A DNA stretch of 41,211 nt, from positions 38,540-79,750 of the forward strand of contig DATD01000001.1 in NCBI GenBank assembly GCA_002504525.1. Direction: 5' to 3'. The notes below the pieces were generated by a model. The model ran no database searches. It was not told the origin of the DNA and worked only from the letters and a program-made list of their open reading frames with translations. Positions 41,066 through 41,211 of this stretch are shown here, piece by piece (positions within the stretch are counted from its first letter, which is position 1; every line of letters begins with the position of its first letter). This DNA comes from Methanomassiliicoccus sp. UBA345 (GTDB lineage Archaea; Thermoplasmatota; Thermoplasmata; Methanomassiliicoccales; Methanomassiliicoccaceae). The translations under genes were made by a program, and so were the position numbers.

Positions 41066-41211
41066 GCCCACTCCTTGATGTGCGTGTTCGCCTGCCATGG
41101 GGCATCCCCGTCCGAAAGGATGGCCGAGGCGATTACGCTTCAGCATCAAGGAGCAGGCTATCCAGATCAGAACAGAGGCGCGCAGAGACTCGATGAAGCG
41201 GCCGGCCATGC
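41066..41211. other. Right-edge sequence without a visible gene
   Basis: 146 bases after the LEA14-like gene. A minus-strand frame enters from the edge and continues antisense through the LEA14-like gene, but it has no family character. Nothing else seen. Confidence 0.4.

Noticed and set aside
40463..41209. 248-codon minus-strand frame at the right edge
   Set aside because: It is antisense to the LEA14-like gene and has no recognisable domain or ribosome site.

Overview
The window looks like a moderately GC-rich euryarchaeal chromosome segment. HerA, Mre11 and Rad50, diphthine synthase, Trm5, the archaeal cobamide enzymes CbiS and CobY, and AT-rich TATA-like boxes about 25 bp upstream of many start codons (often leaderless) all say Archaea. 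The overall gene style fits the Thermoplasmata/Methanomassiliicoccales branch of methanogens, but no methanogenesis gene is present, so that placement is inference. I found no rRNA, tRNA, CRISPR array or insertion sequence.

Layout. (1) 1-5.2 kb, minus strand: a DNA end-resection operon herA-mre11-rad50; rad50 runs off the left edge a few codons before its end. (2) 5.7-10.5 kb, plus strand: three exported right-handed beta-helix proteins that are paralogues, two of them sharing near-identical DNA tracts and the same unusual leader with a Met-Ser-stop mini-ORF. (3) 10.5-27.3 kb: a cell-surface glycan island. It has four GT4 glycosyltransferases, one CgeB-like glycosyltransferase, a polytopic GT-C-like membrane protein, a Wzx-type flippase, an NDP-sugar epimerase plus nucleotide-sugar dehydrogenase pair, a polysaccharide deacetylase, a SAM methyltransferase, two FemAB-like acyl/aminoacyl transferases, a small membrane protein and a Cys-motif protein of unknown function. 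(4) 27.7-31.5 kb: an interlocked block of alternating genes (FtsZ-like, Dph5, Trm5, dUTPase/dCTP-deaminase family) whose ends or starts overlap, then a PUA-like hypothetical and ilvE. (5) 32.8-40.5 kb: a cobinamide salvage operon btuFCD-cobD-cbiB-cbiS-cobS-cobY. (6) A LEA14-like membrane-anchored protein closes the window.

How it works together. The glycan island could make an activated uronic acid sugar, assemble a lipid-linked glycan, modify it (deacetylation, methylation, aminoacyl/acyl transfer), flip it and display it next to the beta-helix surface proteins. The corrinoid operon can import corrinoids, hydrolyse cobinamide to cobyrate (CbiS N-terminal domain), rebuild adenosylcobinamide phosphate (CobD, CbiB), activate it (CobY), attach the lower ligand (CobS) and remove the phosphate (CbiS C-terminal domain). 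That is nearly the whole late pathway in one transcript.

Points most worth checking: the FtsZ-like protein with a tubulin signature but a degenerate T7 catalytic loop; cobY, whose N-terminal nucleotide-binding motif has no upstream start codon; the shared mini-uORF leader of two beta-helix genes; gene-conversion-like tracts between them; a CgeB-like gene with what look like compensating frameshifts; and a perfect 9-bp dyad between two divergent genes.
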